DNA of 64,000 nucleotides from Flavobacterium sasangense DSM 21067 (GCF_000686885.1 NZ_JMLU01000003.1:179102-243101), one strand, 5' to 3'. Positions 35,453-45,891 are shown, counted from the stretch's first letter. Program-made: numbers and translations. The notes: generated from the sequence alone by a model not told the origin.

Positions 35453-35467
35453 GTTCTCCTTTTTTAT
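35440..35467 (+). terminator. terminator overlapping the DUF4136 stop codon
   Basis: Stem AAAGGAGAA / TTCTCCTTT with a 5-nt loop that contains the TAA stop, then a T-run. Confidence 0.8.
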
Positions 35468-35507
35468 TTTAATAATATTAAATTAACTGTAGAAAAATTA
35501 GTTTTTG

Positions 35508-35515
35508 TAATTTTG
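35508..35515 (+). promoter_or_regulatory. -7 box of the 1726-residue gene
   Basis: TAATTTTG, 31 bp before ATG 35547. Confidence 0.45.
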
Positions 35516-35546
35516 CATCCGCTTTTCTAATAAAGCAATCTACGAA

Positions 35547-38500
35547 ATGAATTTTTTAAAGATTTTAACGCTATCAATTGGCTTATTCATAATATCCCAT
35601 AAAAGTTTTTCACAGTGTTTTGAAATTGAAAGTATTTTAGTTGATGCTTGTAATAATGGTTCAGGCTCTACTGCTGACGAAGGTTATAACGAAATGTTCC
35701 GAATGAAAATTGGCGGAACAGCTTTAAATACGAGTACGTTGAGTGTAAACTGGCCTGCTCAGAGTTGGCTTGGCTTAATTCAAAATGCTACAACTGCTTC
35801 AAAAGTAGCCCAATTGAATGCTAATATTACTGCGGCTGGAGGTTGCGGCCAAATTTTAGAACCCACTGGAGGTGTTTTACCGGCAAATTCAACTGTAATT
35901 GTTGTAACAAGTCAAAATTTAGATATAACCCTAAATTCATTTAGTTCTTTAACTTCTACAATTTACATGATATTTCAAAATAATCCAACAAGAATTGCTG
36001 GACATTTTGCAAACTACAGCTTACCCGCAGCAACTAGGACTTTGAGTGTTTCTTTTGGAGGTGGTTGTTCGGATAGTGTAACCTATCAAAAAGCTAATTT
36101 AATAAATATTTTTGGTGCTTCAGGAGGAACTGAATCCGAGAACAATGGTGCTACCGTAAATTTCACCCCATCGGGCACTGCTTCTTATGTGAATAATGGT
36201 TGTGTTGCTCCTGTTCAACCCTTTACTGTTGAGGCAGGAACTACTCCTATTGCAGCTTGTGCTGGACAAACAATTAATTTATCTGGAAATGCCCAAGGAC
36301 AAACTAGTGTTTCTTGGAGCGCTGCATCTGGAAGTTTTTCAGCAGCAAATAATTTATTAACCTCTTACACAGTACCTACAACTGCAACTAGTGGTAGCAG
36401 TATTACTTTAACATTAACAGCTACAAATTCTTGTGCTGCTTCGATTTCAGACACTGTAATTATAAACGTTGGAGGGCCAAGTTTAACATTAACTTCAGGA
36501 ACGGCTTCTCAAAATATTTGTTTGAATACTCCTATGTCGCCAATTACTTATACTTTTGGTGGTAGTGCAACTGGAGCAACGGTTACAGGTTTACCTAGCG
36601 GTGTCAGTTTTGTAGTTTCGGGAAATACTGTTACAATTAGCGGAACTCCTTCTTCAACAACAGGTTCACCATTTAGCTATACGGTAACAACATCAGGTGG
36701 TTCGTGTGGAAATGCTACTTTAAATGGAACTCTTTCTGTGAATACTGCTGGTTCTTTGAATTTATTTTGTGATGGTCCAAATTCAACACCTACTTCATTA
36801 GCTTTTGATTTTAGTAATGTAGGGCAAAGTAGTTTTACCTATAGTTATACCATAGATGGTGGAGCACCGATCACAGGAACTCATATTTCACCATCCAATT
36901 TTACAGTCTCGGGTTTAACAGCAGGACAAACTGTTGTTTTTACTATAACTGCAAATGGCGTGGCATGTGTACCACCAGAAACCGTTACTTGTTCGACTTC
37001 ATGTCCAAGTCCAACACTCACCTTAACCTCTGCGGCAGGTACTACTACACAATCTACTTGTATTAATTCAGCCATTACTCCTATTACCTATACTTTTGGA
37101 AATGGAGCTACTGGAGTTACTGTTACAGGATTACCTACTGGAGTAAACTTTACCACTTCTGGAAATACTGTTACTATTGCTGGAACACCGAGTACAACAA
37201 CAGGTTCACCTTTTAGCTATACTATTTCAACTACAGGTGGTACTTGTGGAACTGCAACTCTTAACGGAACTATTACGGTAAATTCAAATCCAACTTTAGT
37301 TTTAAGTTCTGCTGTAACTACTACAAGTCAATCGGTTTGTATTAATACCCCAATAAACACCATCTCTTATACTTTTGGAGGAAGTGCTACAGGAGTTACC
37401 GTTACAGGACTTCCAACAGGAGTTACTGCAACAACTTCTGGAAATACTGTAACTATTACAGGAACACCAAGTACTACAACTGGATCGCCTTTTAGCTATA
37501 CTATTGTTACAACTGGAGGATCATGTGGGACTTTATCTCTTAATGGAACTATCACTGTAAATCCTAATACTACTCTGGTTTTAAATTCTGCTCCAAGCAC
37601 AACCAATCAAACGGTTTGTATAAATACCAGCATTACTCCAATTTCCTACACTTTTGGAAATGGGGCTACTGGAGTTACTGTCACAGGATTACCTACTGGA
37701 GTAAACTTTACAACTTCCGGAAATAATGTTACTATTTCTGGGACACCCTCTACAACGTCGGGTTCACCATTTTCTTATACTATTACAACTACAGGTGGTA
37801 CTTGTGGAAATGTAACTCTTAACGGAACTATTACGGTAAATTCAAATCCAACTTTAGTTTTAAGTTCTGCTGTAGCTACTACAAGTCAATCGGTTTGTAT
37901 TAATACCCCAATAAACACCATCTCTTATACTTTTGGAGGAAGCGCTACAGGAGTAACAGTTACAGGACTTCTAACAGGAGTTACTGCAACAACTTCTGGA
38001 AATACTGTAACTATTACAGGAACACCAAGTACTACAACTGGTTCGCCATTTAGCTATTCGATTGTTACGACTGGAGGATCATGTGGGACTTTATCTCTTA
38101 ATGGAACTATTACTGTAAATTCAAATCCAACTTTAGTTTTAAATTCTGCTTCAAGCACAACCAATCAATCGGTTTGTATTAACTCAGCCATTACTCCTAT
38201 CTCCTACACTTTTGGAAATGGAGCTACTGGGGTTACAGTTACAGGATTACCTACTGGAGTAAACTTTACTACTTCTGGAAATAATGTTACTATTAGTGGA
38301 ACTCCATCTACAACGACGGGTTCTCCATTTTCTTATACTATTACAACTACAGGTGGTAATTGTGGAAATGTAACTCTTAACGGAACTATTACGGTAAATT
38401 CAAATCCAACTTTAGTTTTAAATTCTGCTGTAGCTACTACAAGTCAATCGGTTTGTATTAATACCTCAATAAATACCATCACTTATACTTTTGGAGGAAG

Positions 38501-40727
38501 TGCTACAGGAGTTACCGTTACAGGACTTCCAACGGGAGTTACTGCAACAACTTCTGGAAATAATGTAACTATTACTGGAACACCAAGTACTACAACTGGA
38601 TCGCCTTTTAGCTATACTATTGTTACGACTGGAGGATCATGTGGGACAACCACTCTTAACGGAACTATTACGGTTAATCCTAACGTTTCTTTAATTTTGA
38701 ATTCTGCTGCGAATACAACTAACCAAACCATTTGTGGTGCTACCAACATAACTCCTATCTCCTACACTTTTGGAAATGGAGCTACTGGAGCAACAGTCAC
38801 AGGTTTACCAGCAGGTGTTACCGCTTCAACCTCTGGGACAACGGTAACTATCAGTGGGAATCCAACTGGAGTTATTGGAACACCCTACAATTATACCATA
38901 ACTACTATTGGCGGATGTGGCTCACAAAGTTTAACAGGAACTATTACCTTAACTAATGGTACAATTCCAACTTTTACCCAAGTACTGCCTATGTGTGCTG
39001 GAGCAACTTCGTCACCGCTTCCAACAACATCAAATAATGGTATCACTGGAACTTGGTCACCAGCATTTAACAATAATGCAACAACAACTTATACCTTTAC
39101 TCCTACTTCAGGGCAATGTGCTTTGAATACCCAAATGACAATTCAAATATATCCAGCACCAACTGTTACTGCAACGAATTTAAATCCAACGTTTTGTTCA
39201 GGAGGCACAACTAATATTCAGTTAAGCAGTAATGTTCCAGGAGCCATTTTCTCATGGACGGTTACCGGAGTGAATGTTTTAGGAGCAGCAGGTGGAAACG
39301 GTAATTCTATTAATCAAGTATTAACCGTTAGTCCTGGAACTACAACAACAGTGGAAGTTATCTACACAATTGTAGCAGAAGCAAATGGTTGTGTGGGCAC
39401 ACCAACTCAAATAAGAGTTCAAGTTAATCCAATACCAGATGTAATGGTTTCAAATAACCCAGGTCCAATTTGTTCAGGAGAGACTACTAATATTTCGTTT
39501 ACAGGAAGTGTTCCTGGAACGGTGTATAGTTGGGTAATTACTAACATTACAAACCTAGCAGGAGCTTCTAATGGAACAGGAACTAATATTCAACAGACCT
39601 TAACAACAACTGGATTATCGCAAGGAAGTGTAACCTATCAAATTACTCCAACGTTCAATGGATGTGTTGGAACACCACAATCGGTAACGGTTTTAGTTAA
39701 TCCACGTCCAGAATTATTTACCAACCCTTCTCATCCTCCAATTTGTAGTGGTGGAAATACTAATATTAGTGTTAGTACATTTAACAACAATACTACTTTT
39801 ACTTGGACTGTAAATGCGGTTGGGGTTAATGGTGCTTTATCTGGAACTTTTACTGGATTATCAACCCTAATTGTTCAAACTCTAACAACTAGTGGCAACA
39901 CTCAAGGTTATGTAGATTATACCATTGTACCAAGTTCATCTGGCTGTTCTGGAACACCTATAACTGTTAGAGTATATGTTAATCCATTACCTGCACCAAT
40001 TTTAACTGATGGCGCAATTTGTGTGGATGAATTTGGAGTTCCATTCCAATCGTACACATTAGATTCTGGTTTAGATAATGCTACTTATGATTTTGTATGG
40101 TATTTCAATGGAGTAGCGATTCCAAATTCAAACAATGCTACTTATACTGCAAATGCAGTAGGTACGTATGGTGTAATTGCAACCAATAGTATTACGAATT
40201 GTGTTTCTTCAGATGTTACAACTATGGTAACTGCAAATGTTACATCTGTAACACCAGCGGTAAGTATGACTGTAACCCAAAGTGCTTATTTTAGTGGAAA
40301 TGCCACTTTAACAGTGAATGTAACAGGAGGAAGCGGAACATTAATGTATTCATTAGATGAAGGAACCTTACAATCTTCTAATGTGTTTACCAATGTAAGT
40401 GCTGGACCTCATACTATAACAGTAGTTGATACACAAGGATGTACTTATTTAACTTATACATTATTGGTGATTGATTATCCTCACTATTTTACTCCAAATG
40501 GAGACGGTATCAACGATACTTGGTACATCGCTGGTTTACAAAACACAGATGTAATCCATATTTTTGACCGATATGGCAAATTAATCAAACAGTTGAAAGG
40601 TGTTGAGTTTTGGGATGGTACTTATAACCAAGAAAACCTTCCATCTACCGATTACTGGTTCACTGTTGATTATTTAGAGAACGGAGCTAAGAAACAATTT
40701 AAAGCGCATTTCGCCATGAAACGATAA
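35547..40727 (+). CDS. giant secreted repeat protein, T9SS type B (gliding-motility-associated) sorting domain
   Basis: 1726 residues; signal peptide MNFLKILTLSIGLFIISHKS with FSQ cleavage. N-terminal domain 25-230, then an Ig-like domain (313-404), a linker domain, and an uninterrupted array of six 93-residue Ig-like repeats (491-1048) with a diverged seventh (1049-1139). Four PKD-like domains follow (CSGGTTNIQLSSNVPGAIFS and similar). The C-terminus, YPHYFTPNGDGINDTWYIAG to KQFKAHFAMKR, is the CHU_C / type B sorting domain, so export is by T9SS with surface attachment. Probable adhesin. Codon use is Thr/Gly/Ser-heavy because of the repeats. Confidence 0.92.
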   Translation: MNFLKILTLSIGLFIISHKSFSQCFEIESILVDACNNGSGSTADEGYNEMFRMKIGGTALNTSTLSVNWPAQSWLGLIQNATTASKVAQLNANITAAGGCGQILEPTGGVLPANSTVIVVTSQNLDITLNSFSSLTSTIYMIFQNNPTRIAGHFANYSLPAATRTLSVSFGGGCSDSVTYQKANLINIFGASGGTESENNGATVNFTPSGTASYVNNGCVAPVQPFTVEAGTTPIAACAGQTINLSGNAQGQTSVSWSAASGSFSAANNLLTSYTVPTTATSGSSITLTLTATNSCAASISDTVIINVGGPSLTLTSGTASQNICLNTPMSPITYTFGGSATGATVTGLPSGVSFVVSGNTVTISGTPSSTTGSPFSYTVTTSGGSCGNATLNGTLSVNTAGSLNLFCDGPNSTPTSLAFDFSNVGQSSFTYSYTIDGGAPITGTHISPSNFTVSGLTAGQTVVFTITANGVACVPPETVTCSTSCPSPTLTLTSAAGTTTQSTCINSAITPITYTFGNGATGVTVTGLPTGVNFTTSGNTVTIAGTPSTTTGSPFSYTISTTGGTCGTATLNGTITVNSNPTLVLSSAVTTTSQSVCINTPINTISYTFGGSATGVTVTGLPTGVTATTSGNTVTITGTPSTTTGSPFSYTIVTTGGSCGTLSLNGTITVNPNTTLVLNSAPSTTNQTVCINTSITPISYTFGNGATGVTVTGLPTGVNFTTSGNNVTISGTPSTTSGSPFSYTITTTGGTCGNVTLNGTITVNSNPTLVLSSAVATTSQSVCINTPINTISYTFGGSATGVTVTGLLTGVTATTSGNTVTITGTPSTTTGSPFSYSIVTTGGSCGTLSLNGTITVNSNPTLVLNSASSTTNQSVCINSAITPISYTFGNGATGVTVTGLPTGVNFTTSGNNVTISGTPSTTTGSPFSYTITTTGGNCGNVTLNGTITVNSNPTLVLNSAVATTSQSVCINTSINTITYTFGGSATGVTVTGLPTGVTATTSGNNVTITGTPSTTTGSPFSYTIVTTGGSCGTTTLNGTITVNPNVSLILNSAANTTNQTICGATNITPISYTFGNGATGATVTGLPAGVTASTSGTTVTISGNPTGVIGTPYNYTITTIGGCGSQSLTGTITLTNGTIPTFTQVLPMCAGATSSPLPTTSNNGITGTWSPAFNNNATTTYTFTPTSGQCALNTQMTIQIYPAPTVTATNLNPTFCSGGTTNIQLSSNVPGAIFSWTVTGVNVLGAAGGNGNSINQVLTVSPGTTTTVEVIYTIVAEANGCVGTPTQIRVQVNPIPDVMVSNNPGPICSGETTNISFTGSVPGTVYSWVITNITNLAGASNGTGTNIQQTLTTTGLSQGSVTYQITPTFNGCVGTPQSVTVLVNPRPELFTNPSHPPICSGGNTNISVSTFNNNTTFTWTVNAVGVNGALSGTFTGLSTLIVQTLTTSGNTQGYVDYTIVPSSSGCSGTPITVRVYVNPLPAPILTDGAICVDEFGVPFQSYTLDSGLDNATYDFVWYFNGVAIPNSNNATYTANAVGTYGVIATNSITNCVSSDVTTMVTANVTSVTPAVSMTVTQSAYFSGNATLTVNVTGGSGTLMYSLDEGTLQSSNVFTNVSAGPHTITVVDTQGCTYLTYTLLVIDYPHYFTPNGDGINDTWYIAGLQNTDVIHIFDRYGKLIKQLKGVEFWDGTYNQENLPSTDYWFTVDYLENGAKKQFKAHFAMKR
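37017..38690 (+). repeat. higher-order tandem repeat: three copies of a 558-bp two-domain unit
   Basis: Six 279-bp repeats with boundaries at 37017, 37296, 37575, 37854, 38133 and 38412. Odd units read FGNGATGVTVTGLPTGVNFT and even units FGGSATGVTVTGLPTGVTAT, so A and B types alternate. The B-unit entry AATTCAAATCCAACTTTAGT occurs at 37281, 37839 and 38397, exactly 558 bp apart. Confidence 0.9.
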
Positions 40728-40730
40728 TTA

Positions 40731-40761
40731 AAAAAGAGTTAGTTTTTACTAGCTCTTTTTT
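40731..40761 (+). terminator. terminator of the 1726-residue gene
   Basis: Stem AAAAAGAGTTAGT with ACTAGCTCTTTTT (one G-U pair), loop TTTT, then more T. Confidence 0.75.
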
Positions 40762-40797
40762 TTTACGAACATTTCAATTCTCACAAAAAAATTGTAG

Positions 40798-40805
40798 TAA
40801 TTTTG
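40798..40805 (+). promoter_or_regulatory. -7 box of the AsmA-like gene
   Basis: TAATTTTG, 26 bp before ATG 40832. Confidence 0.45.
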
Positions 40806-40831
40806 CTATATCTCTCTCTACAACTATAAAA

Positions 40832-43669
40832 ATGGAAAACTCAAAAAAAACATTACTCGTTAAAATTCTAAAAGTAACGGGAATCACTTTTATTATTTCA
40901 TTACTAATCATTGTATTATTACCCATTGTTTTTGCTGATACCATTACGGAAAAAGTAAAAATATTGGCCAATAAAAACTTAGAGGGTGAATTAAATTTCA
41001 ACGAATCAGAATTGTCCTTTTTCAAACATTTCCCTTCTTTAACATTGACTTTGCACGAATTAAATCTTAATGGTTCAAAACCTTATAAGAATAAATCGTT
41101 AGTTTCTGCTAAAGAAATAAGTTTTGGCATCGACGTTTGGTCGGTAGTTTTTGGAAGTCAGACTGAAATTGAAGAAATCTATCTTGAAGAGGCAAAAATT
41201 AATGTATTAGTCAACCAAAAGGGAGAAGCTAATTACAACATCTATAAATCGAATTCTAAAGACACAACAACTTCATCTGAAAGTGCCTCTTTAAAGTTAG
41301 AAAACATTCAAATCAATAATAGTCAGTTGGTATATAACGATAAGTCAACCAAAATTCTTATCGAAGCAAAAGGTTTCAACTACAAAGGAAAAGGTGATTT
41401 ACAAGCATCGAATTTTAGTTTAAAAACATCTGCCAGAATTGACAGTTTGAGTTTTACTTATGACAAAAGTGAATACTTAAAAAACAAGAAAGTAAAAGCG
41501 GATTTAATCACAAAAATCAACACCAATTCGCTTTCTTTTATTTTTGAGAAAAACGATTTGGTCATCAACAAATTACCCGTTGAATTTACGGGTTTCTTTG
41601 ATTTCTTGAAAAATGGTTATCAAGTGGATTTCAAATTAAAAACCGAAGACAGCGATTTAGATGATTTATTCACTGCTTTACCTGCCGAATATGTTTCTTG
41701 GATGACCGAAACTAAAATGAAGGGAACAACCTCCGCTTTCTTAACTTTAAAAGGAAAATATATTGCTTCTGAGAATTTAAGTCCAGAAGTTAATTTCAAC
41801 ATCAAAGTAAGAGATGGTTATGTAAAACATGAAAAAGCGCCTTATCCCGTTGAGAATATTTTCTTGAATTTAGATACTAAACTTCCAAATTTAGACATCA
41901 ATCAACTAAAAATACGATTAGATTCGTTGTATTTTGATGTAAATAAAAACAAATTAAGTGCGATTTTAATTTCAGATGGTTTTGGAGAACAACTTAAAAT
42001 TGATTCAAAAGTAAAATCAAAATTAGATTTGGCGTTTTTGAGTAATGCGCTTCAAATTCCGAATTTTAAATTAGCAGGAAGTTTGGATGCCGATATCGTT
42101 TCTAAAGGAGATTATATTAAAAAAGATAAAAAATTCCCCGTAACTAAAGGGAAATTTGAACTTACTAACGGTTTCATTCAAACCGCTTATTATCCAAAAC
42201 CGATTCAAAATATTAATTTAAAAGCGAACTTAAATAGCCCAACAGGTGAATTTAAAGATGCTTCTTTTATCCTTTCTCCAGCTAATTTTACATTTGAAGG
42301 AGAACCTTTTAATTTAAATGCTTCATTTAAAAACTTTGACGATATCACTTACGATGTTAAAGCTAAAGGAACTTTAAATGTTGCCAAAATTTACAAAGTA
42401 TTCTCGCAAAAAGGATTAGATGTTGACGGTTTCATAAAAGCTGATTTGAGTCTGGTTGGAAAACAAAGCGACGCCACTAGTGGGAAATATGGCAACTTAA
42501 AAAACAGTGGAACTCTTGAAGTAAAAAACATCAGAACTACAAGTGCTTATTTGGCAAAACCCTTCTTAATCAAAAACGGATTGTTCACTTTCAATCAAGA
42601 CAAAATGAACTTTTCTAATTTCAATGGAACATACGGAACGTCTGATATTACCATGAATGGAAATTTAGAAAACGTTATCAATTTTGTCCTTTCGGAAAAT
42701 CAAATTTTAAAAGGGAATTTTAGTCTAACATCGAATTACTTGAATGTTAACGAATTTATTCCAACCCTAACTTATGAAACGGATGATGAAACCGAGAAAA
42801 CTGAAGTTTCTGGAGTAGTTCAAATTCCAACAAATTTAAATATTTCCATACAAACTAATGCTGTAAAAACACAATACGAAGACATTACCATTGAAAATTT
42901 AAAAGGTAATTTAGTCATTCAAAACGGTAGTTTACAACTTTCAAATAGCAGTTTGGGTATCATTGGTGCTACCGCTAAAATGGATGCTTTTTATAAAAAC
43001 GAAGGCACACAAAAAGCGTATTTCGATTATAAAATCAATGCTTCCGAATTTGATATTAAACGCGCTTACAACGAAATTAAAATGTTTCGAGAAATCGTAA
43101 CCGCTGCAGAAAGCGCGGAAGGAATTGTAGGTTTGAATTATTCGATAAAAGGTGTTTTAAATAATCAAATGGAACCTGTAATGCCGTCTTTAGAAGGAAG
43201 CGGAACGCTTTCAGTGAAGAAAGTTAAAATGAAAGGTTTTAAATTATTGAATGTCGTTTCAGCTAAAACCGAAAATCCAGACATCAAAGATCCTGATATT
43301 TCCAAAGTTGACATCAAAACAAACATTAAAAACAATATTGTAACTGTTGATCGTTTCAAATTTAAAGTTGCTGGTTTTAGGTTACGTTTTGAAGGACAAA
43401 CGAGTTTAGATGGTAAATTAAACTTAAAAATGCGTGTTGGATTACCACCTTTAGGCATTATTGGAATTCCAATTAAAGTTTTGGGAACACAAGAAAATCC
43501 AGACATCAAATTAGGAAGAAAATCAGAGGATTTAGAAGAGACGGAATATGTTGATGGTGTAACGCCTATTAATACGACGGTTCCTGCAACTACCACTCCT
43601 ACTCCAACCATTCAGAATGATAGTGTCCCTAAGATTGAACCAGCCGTTCCTGTTGAAAAAACAGAATAG
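40832..43669 (+). CDS. AsmA family protein
   Basis: 945 residues. One N-terminal membrane anchor (about 13-36, GITFIISLLIIVLLPIVFAD), then a very long beta-rich periplasmic part. It opens LNFNESELSFFKHFPSLTLT, typical of AsmA, and ends with an AsmA-like C-terminal region (LEGSGTLSVKKVKMKGFKLL, GLPPLGIIGIPIKVLGTQEN). A Pro/Thr-rich tail (about 910-945) closes it. AsmA proteins are bridge-like lipid-transfer proteins between the two membranes; that role is inferred here from the family. Single gene with its own -7 box. Confidence 0.9.
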   Translation: MENSKKTLLVKILKVTGITFIISLLIIVLLPIVFADTITEKVKILANKNLEGELNFNESELSFFKHFPSLTLTLHELNLNGSKPYKNKSLVSAKEISFGIDVWSVVFGSQTEIEEIYLEEAKINVLVNQKGEANYNIYKSNSKDTTTSSESASLKLENIQINNSQLVYNDKSTKILIEAKGFNYKGKGDLQASNFSLKTSARIDSLSFTYDKSEYLKNKKVKADLITKINTNSLSFIFEKNDLVINKLPVEFTGFFDFLKNGYQVDFKLKTEDSDLDDLFTALPAEYVSWMTETKMKGTTSAFLTLKGKYIASENLSPEVNFNIKVRDGYVKHEKAPYPVENIFLNLDTKLPNLDINQLKIRLDSLYFDVNKNKLSAILISDGFGEQLKIDSKVKSKLDLAFLSNALQIPNFKLAGSLDADIVSKGDYIKKDKKFPVTKGKFELTNGFIQTAYYPKPIQNINLKANLNSPTGEFKDASFILSPANFTFEGEPFNLNASFKNFDDITYDVKAKGTLNVAKIYKVFSQKGLDVDGFIKADLSLVGKQSDATSGKYGNLKNSGTLEVKNIRTTSAYLAKPFLIKNGLFTFNQDKMNFSNFNGTYGTSDITMNGNLENVINFVLSENQILKGNFSLTSNYLNVNEFIPTLTYETDDETEKTEVSGVVQIPTNLNISIQTNAVKTQYEDITIENLKGNLVIQNGSLQLSNSSLGIIGATAKMDAFYKNEGTQKAYFDYKINASEFDIKRAYNEIKMFREIVTAAESAEGIVGLNYSIKGVLNNQMEPVMPSLEGSGTLSVKKVKMKGFKLLNVVSAKTENPDIKDPDISKVDIKTNIKNNIVTVDRFKFKVAGFRLRFEGQTSLDGKLNLKMRVGLPPLGIIGIPIKVLGTQENPDIKLGRKSEDLEETEYVDGVTPINTTVPATTTPTPTIQNDSVPKIEPAVPVEKTE

Positions 43670-43760
43670 TACTATCCCATTTAGTTGTATCAAATTCTCA
43701 AAATGTTTTCCTTCTTTGTGAAAAAGTCGTAATTTTACGTCAAACATCACAAGTAAAATT

Positions 43761-45518
43761 ATGGAAACGCATTTTGAAAGTAATCCACTGATTGACAGAT
43801 TACCAAAACATTTAAAACAATTCATCAAGCCACAAGTTTATGATGATTATACGCCTATTAATCAAGCCGTTTGGCGTTATGTTATGCGTAAAAATGTAGA
43901 TTATCTTTCAAAAGTTGCTCATAGTTCGTATTTAGAAGGTTTACAAAAAACAGGTTTGGAAATCGACAATATTCCAAACATGTACGGCATGAACCGAATT
44001 TTAAAAGAAATCGGTTGGGCCGCAGTTGCTGTTGATGGATTTATTCCACCTAATGCCTTTATGGAATTTCAAGCGTATAATGTGTTAGTTATTGCTTGCG
44101 ATATTCGCCAATTAGAACACATTGAATACACTCCAGCTCCAGATATTATTCACGAAGGTGCTGGTCACGCTCCTATTATTGCGAATCCAGAATATGCGGA
44201 ATATTTAAGACGTTTTGGTGAAATTGGTTGTAAAGCGATTTCGTCGGCACGTGATTATGAATTGTATGAAGCCATTCGTTTACTTTCGATTTTAAAAGAA
44301 GCAGAAGATACACCAGAAGAAGAAATCAAAAAAGCGGAAGAGCAAGTGGATTTCTTACAGAATAATATGGGTGAATTATCGGAAATGTCTCGCATTCGAA
44401 ATTTACATTGGTGGACAGTCGAATACGGTTTGATTGGAACGGTTGATAATCCAAAAATCTATGGCGCAGGATTACTTTCTTCAATTGGAGAAAGTGCTTG
44501 GTGTATGACGGACAACGTAAAGAAAATTCCCTATGATATTTCGGCAGCCGATCAAAGTTTCGATATTACAAAACCACAACCGCAACTTTATGTAACATCT
44601 GATTTTGCTCAATTGAGTCAAGTTTTAGAGGAGTTTGCGAATAAAATGGCATTACGAACTGGAGGGTTATCGGGAATCAAAAAATTGATTAATTCGAATG
44701 CTTTAGGAACTATCGAATTAAGCACTGGACTTCAAATTTCGGGAGTTTTCACGAATGTTATTGAAGACGAAGGAAAACCAGTTTATGTTCAAACTACAGG
44801 AAAAACAGCTCTATCCTACAGAGAAAAAGAATTAGTAGGTCACGGAACAGAATATCACGCAGAAGGCTTTGGTTCGCCAATTGGAAAACTAAAAGGCATC
44901 AACTTAGCCATTGAAGAAATGAGTCCGAGAGATTTACGTGCTTATGATATTTACGAAGGCGAACAAGTAACTTTAGAATTTGAAGGAAATATCAAAGTTG
45001 TAGGTGAAATTGTAACTGGAACACGCAATTTACAAGGTGAGATCTTATTGATTAAATTTAAAAATTGTACCGTTACTCACAACGACACAGTTCTTTTCCA
45101 ACCAGAATGGGGCATTTATGACATGGCGGTTGGCAAAAAAGTAATTTCTGCTTTTTCAGGTCCAGCTGATGTGAATAGTTTTGATATGATTAATCACGTT
45201 CCGTCTTCACAAACGATTAAACAGAAAAAATCGGCTGAGAGAGAAGAATTAGAAAAATTATATTTAAGTGTTCGCAATATTAGAGAAGGAAAACCTGCTT
45301 CAACTACTTTAAAAGAGGCATTTGCTTCGGTTTCTGCTGGACATCCAAATGATTGGTTGTTATCAGTAGAGATTGCGGAATTAGCTAAAAAAGAAGGAAA
45401 TTCAGATTTAGTAGATAAAGTTCTAAATCACTTGGAGAAAGTAAAAAATAATCGCCCAGAAATTGCTCATTTAGTTGACAATGGATTGGAATTGATTTTT
45501 GAGAAAGCTAACGCCTGA
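43761..45518 (+). CDS. aromatic amino acid hydroxylase (phenylalanine 4-monooxygenase-like) with long C-terminal extension
   Basis: 585 residues. Pterin- and Fe(II)-dependent hydroxylation of phenylalanine to tyrosine is expected. The iron ligands lie in PDIIHEGAGHAPIIANPEYA (His-x4-His) with the downstream Glu in the EYLRRFGEIG region. WWTVEYGLIG and GAGLLSSIGE are the other core signatures. Bacterial enzymes usually have 260-300 residues; here about 250 more follow the catalytic domain (from about 335, LSTGLQISGVFTNVIEDEGK). They hold a beta-rich part and a helical end, with function unknown to me. A TAATTTTA box lies about 22 bp upstream of the ATG. Confidence 0.92.
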   Translation: METHFESNPLIDRLPKHLKQFIKPQVYDDYTPINQAVWRYVMRKNVDYLSKVAHSSYLEGLQKTGLEIDNIPNMYGMNRILKEIGWAAVAVDGFIPPNAFMEFQAYNVLVIACDIRQLEHIEYTPAPDIIHEGAGHAPIIANPEYAEYLRRFGEIGCKAISSARDYELYEAIRLLSILKEAEDTPEEEIKKAEEQVDFLQNNMGELSEMSRIRNLHWWTVEYGLIGTVDNPKIYGAGLLSSIGESAWCMTDNVKKIPYDISAADQSFDITKPQPQLYVTSDFAQLSQVLEEFANKMALRTGGLSGIKKLINSNALGTIELSTGLQISGVFTNVIEDEGKPVYVQTTGKTALSYREKELVGHGTEYHAEGFGSPIGKLKGINLAIEEMSPRDLRAYDIYEGEQVTLEFEGNIKVVGEIVTGTRNLQGEILLIKFKNCTVTHNDTVLFQPEWGIYDMAVGKKVISAFSGPADVNSFDMINHVPSSQTIKQKKSAEREELEKLYLSVRNIREGKPASTTLKEAFASVSAGHPNDWLLSVEIAELAKKEGNSDLVDKVLNHLEKVKNNRPEIAHLVDNGLELIFEKANA

Positions 45519-45559
45519 CCAAAGTAACTTTTGTTACTGATAAGATTTTCAATCAGCTC

Positions 45560-45567
45560 TATCTTTG
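45560..45567 (+). promoter_or_regulatory. -7 box of the rhodanese gene
   Basis: TATCTTTG, 15 bp before ATG 45583. It favours that ATG over an in-frame TTG at 45565. Confidence 0.5.
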
Positions 45568-45582
45568 TCAAAAAAAACAATT

Positions 45583-45891
45583 ATGGGAATTTTAGATTTT
45601 TTAGGATTAGGAAGTAAAACAAATGATGTTCAGGAATACGTTCAAAAAGGCGCTATTATTTTAGACGTAAGAACGCCAGAAGAATATAGAGAAGGTCATA
45701 TCAAAGGTTCAAAAAATATTGCTTTGCAAGTTTTAAACGGAAACATTGAAACCATTAAAAAATGGAACAAACCGATTATCGCTTGTTGCCGTTCTGGAAT
45801 GAGAAGTGGTCAAGCAACTTCTATTTTAAAACAACACGGAATTGATTGCATAAATGGTGGCGGTTGGCAAAGTTTAGAAAGTAAATTATAA
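45583..45891 (+). CDS. single-domain rhodanese-like protein
   Basis: 102 residues from MGILDFLGLGSKTNDVQEYV. ILDVRTPEEYREGHIKGSKN is the rhodanese CH2 motif, and IIACCRSGMRSGQATSILKQ carries the active-site Cys in a six-residue CRSGMR loop. It would transfer sulfane sulfur; the physiological acceptor is unknown. No signal peptide, so cytosolic. It ends at a 38-bp palindrome that also ends the OmpA gene on the other strand. Confidence 0.92.
   Translation: MGILDFLGLGSKTNDVQEYVQKGAIILDVRTPEEYREGHIKGSKNIALQVLNGNIETIKKWNKPIIACCRSGMRSGQATSILKQHGIDCINGGGWQSLESKL

Noticed and set aside
37017..38690. CRISPR-like periodicity
   Set aside because: The repeat is 279/558 bp, lies wholly within a reading frame and encodes Ig-like domains.
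45523..45538. AGTAAC-TTTT-GTTACT hairpin before the rhodanese gene
   Set aside because: Only 6 bp, no T-tract, close to chance in AT-rich DNA; not called a terminator.
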